Of a stretch of DNA of 8,237 nucleotides, positions 7,720-8,237 are shown in pieces. The position numbers and the translations under genes are program-made. Each line of letters begins with the position of its first letter. Within the stretch, counting starts at the first letter, position 1. The stretch comes from Alphaproteobacteria bacterium (GTDB lineage Bacteria > Pseudomonadota > Alphaproteobacteria > Rickettsiales > SXRF01). The stretch spans positions 1 to 8,237 of the forward strand of contig JAGVKI010000262.1 in assembly GCA_020050695.1 (NCBI GenBank), in the 5' to 3' direction. Below the pieces are notes generated by a model. The model did not search any database. It saw only the letters and a list, made by a program, of their open reading frames with translations, and was not told where the DNA came from.

Positions 7720-8237
<518 letters not shown>

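Overview
This window looks like a chromosomal housekeeping segment from an alphaproteobacterium, or at least a Gram-negative proteobacterium. The evidence is the gene order ppiD / tpiA-secG-pyrG-(x)-kdsA-(xxx)-eno, a SecG with a charged Lys/Pro/Glu tail, a membrane-anchored PpiD of alphaproteobacterial type, and a KDO-8-phosphate synthase that implies lipopolysaccharide. Base composition is close to balanced, and I see no tRNA, rRNA, transposase, integrase, CRISPR array or attachment site. The lineage below class level cannot be fixed from the sequence.

Layout. Bases 1-1854 (minus) hold nearly all of ppiD, a periplasmic folding factor, cut by the left edge. A 97-bp divergent intergenic region follows, with a perfect 8-bp inverted repeat running into the tpiA start codon. 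Then come tightly packed plus-strand genes: tpiA (1952-2692), secG (2740-3102), pyrG (3105-4763), an unrecognised 223-residue gene (4774-5445) and kdsA (5445-6275). Gaps are 47, 2 and 10 bp, and the last pair overlaps by one base, so at least secG-kdsA is probably co-transcribed. Two unrecognised minus-strand genes (6288-6830 and 6856-7341) converge on kdsA, and a small predicted secreted protein (7393-7719) diverges from them. The 5' third of eno (GTG start, 7764) runs off the right edge.

How the genes fit together. TpiA and enolase are glycolytic. PyrG makes CTP and KdsA makes KDO-8-P; CTP and KDO are the two substrates that a later enzyme, KdsB, joins to make CMP-KDO for LPS. SecG and PpiD belong to protein export and periplasmic folding. 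The theme is core metabolism plus envelope construction.

The parts not explained by known families are four small proteins (223, 180, 161 and 108 residues) set among conserved genes, and several short structured elements at gene boundaries. I did not find convincing evidence of a defence system, mobile element or other new multi-gene system. The most worthwhile leads are the uncharacterised gene coupled to kdsA, the start-site hairpins, and an 18-bp sequence shared in phase by two adjacent genes.
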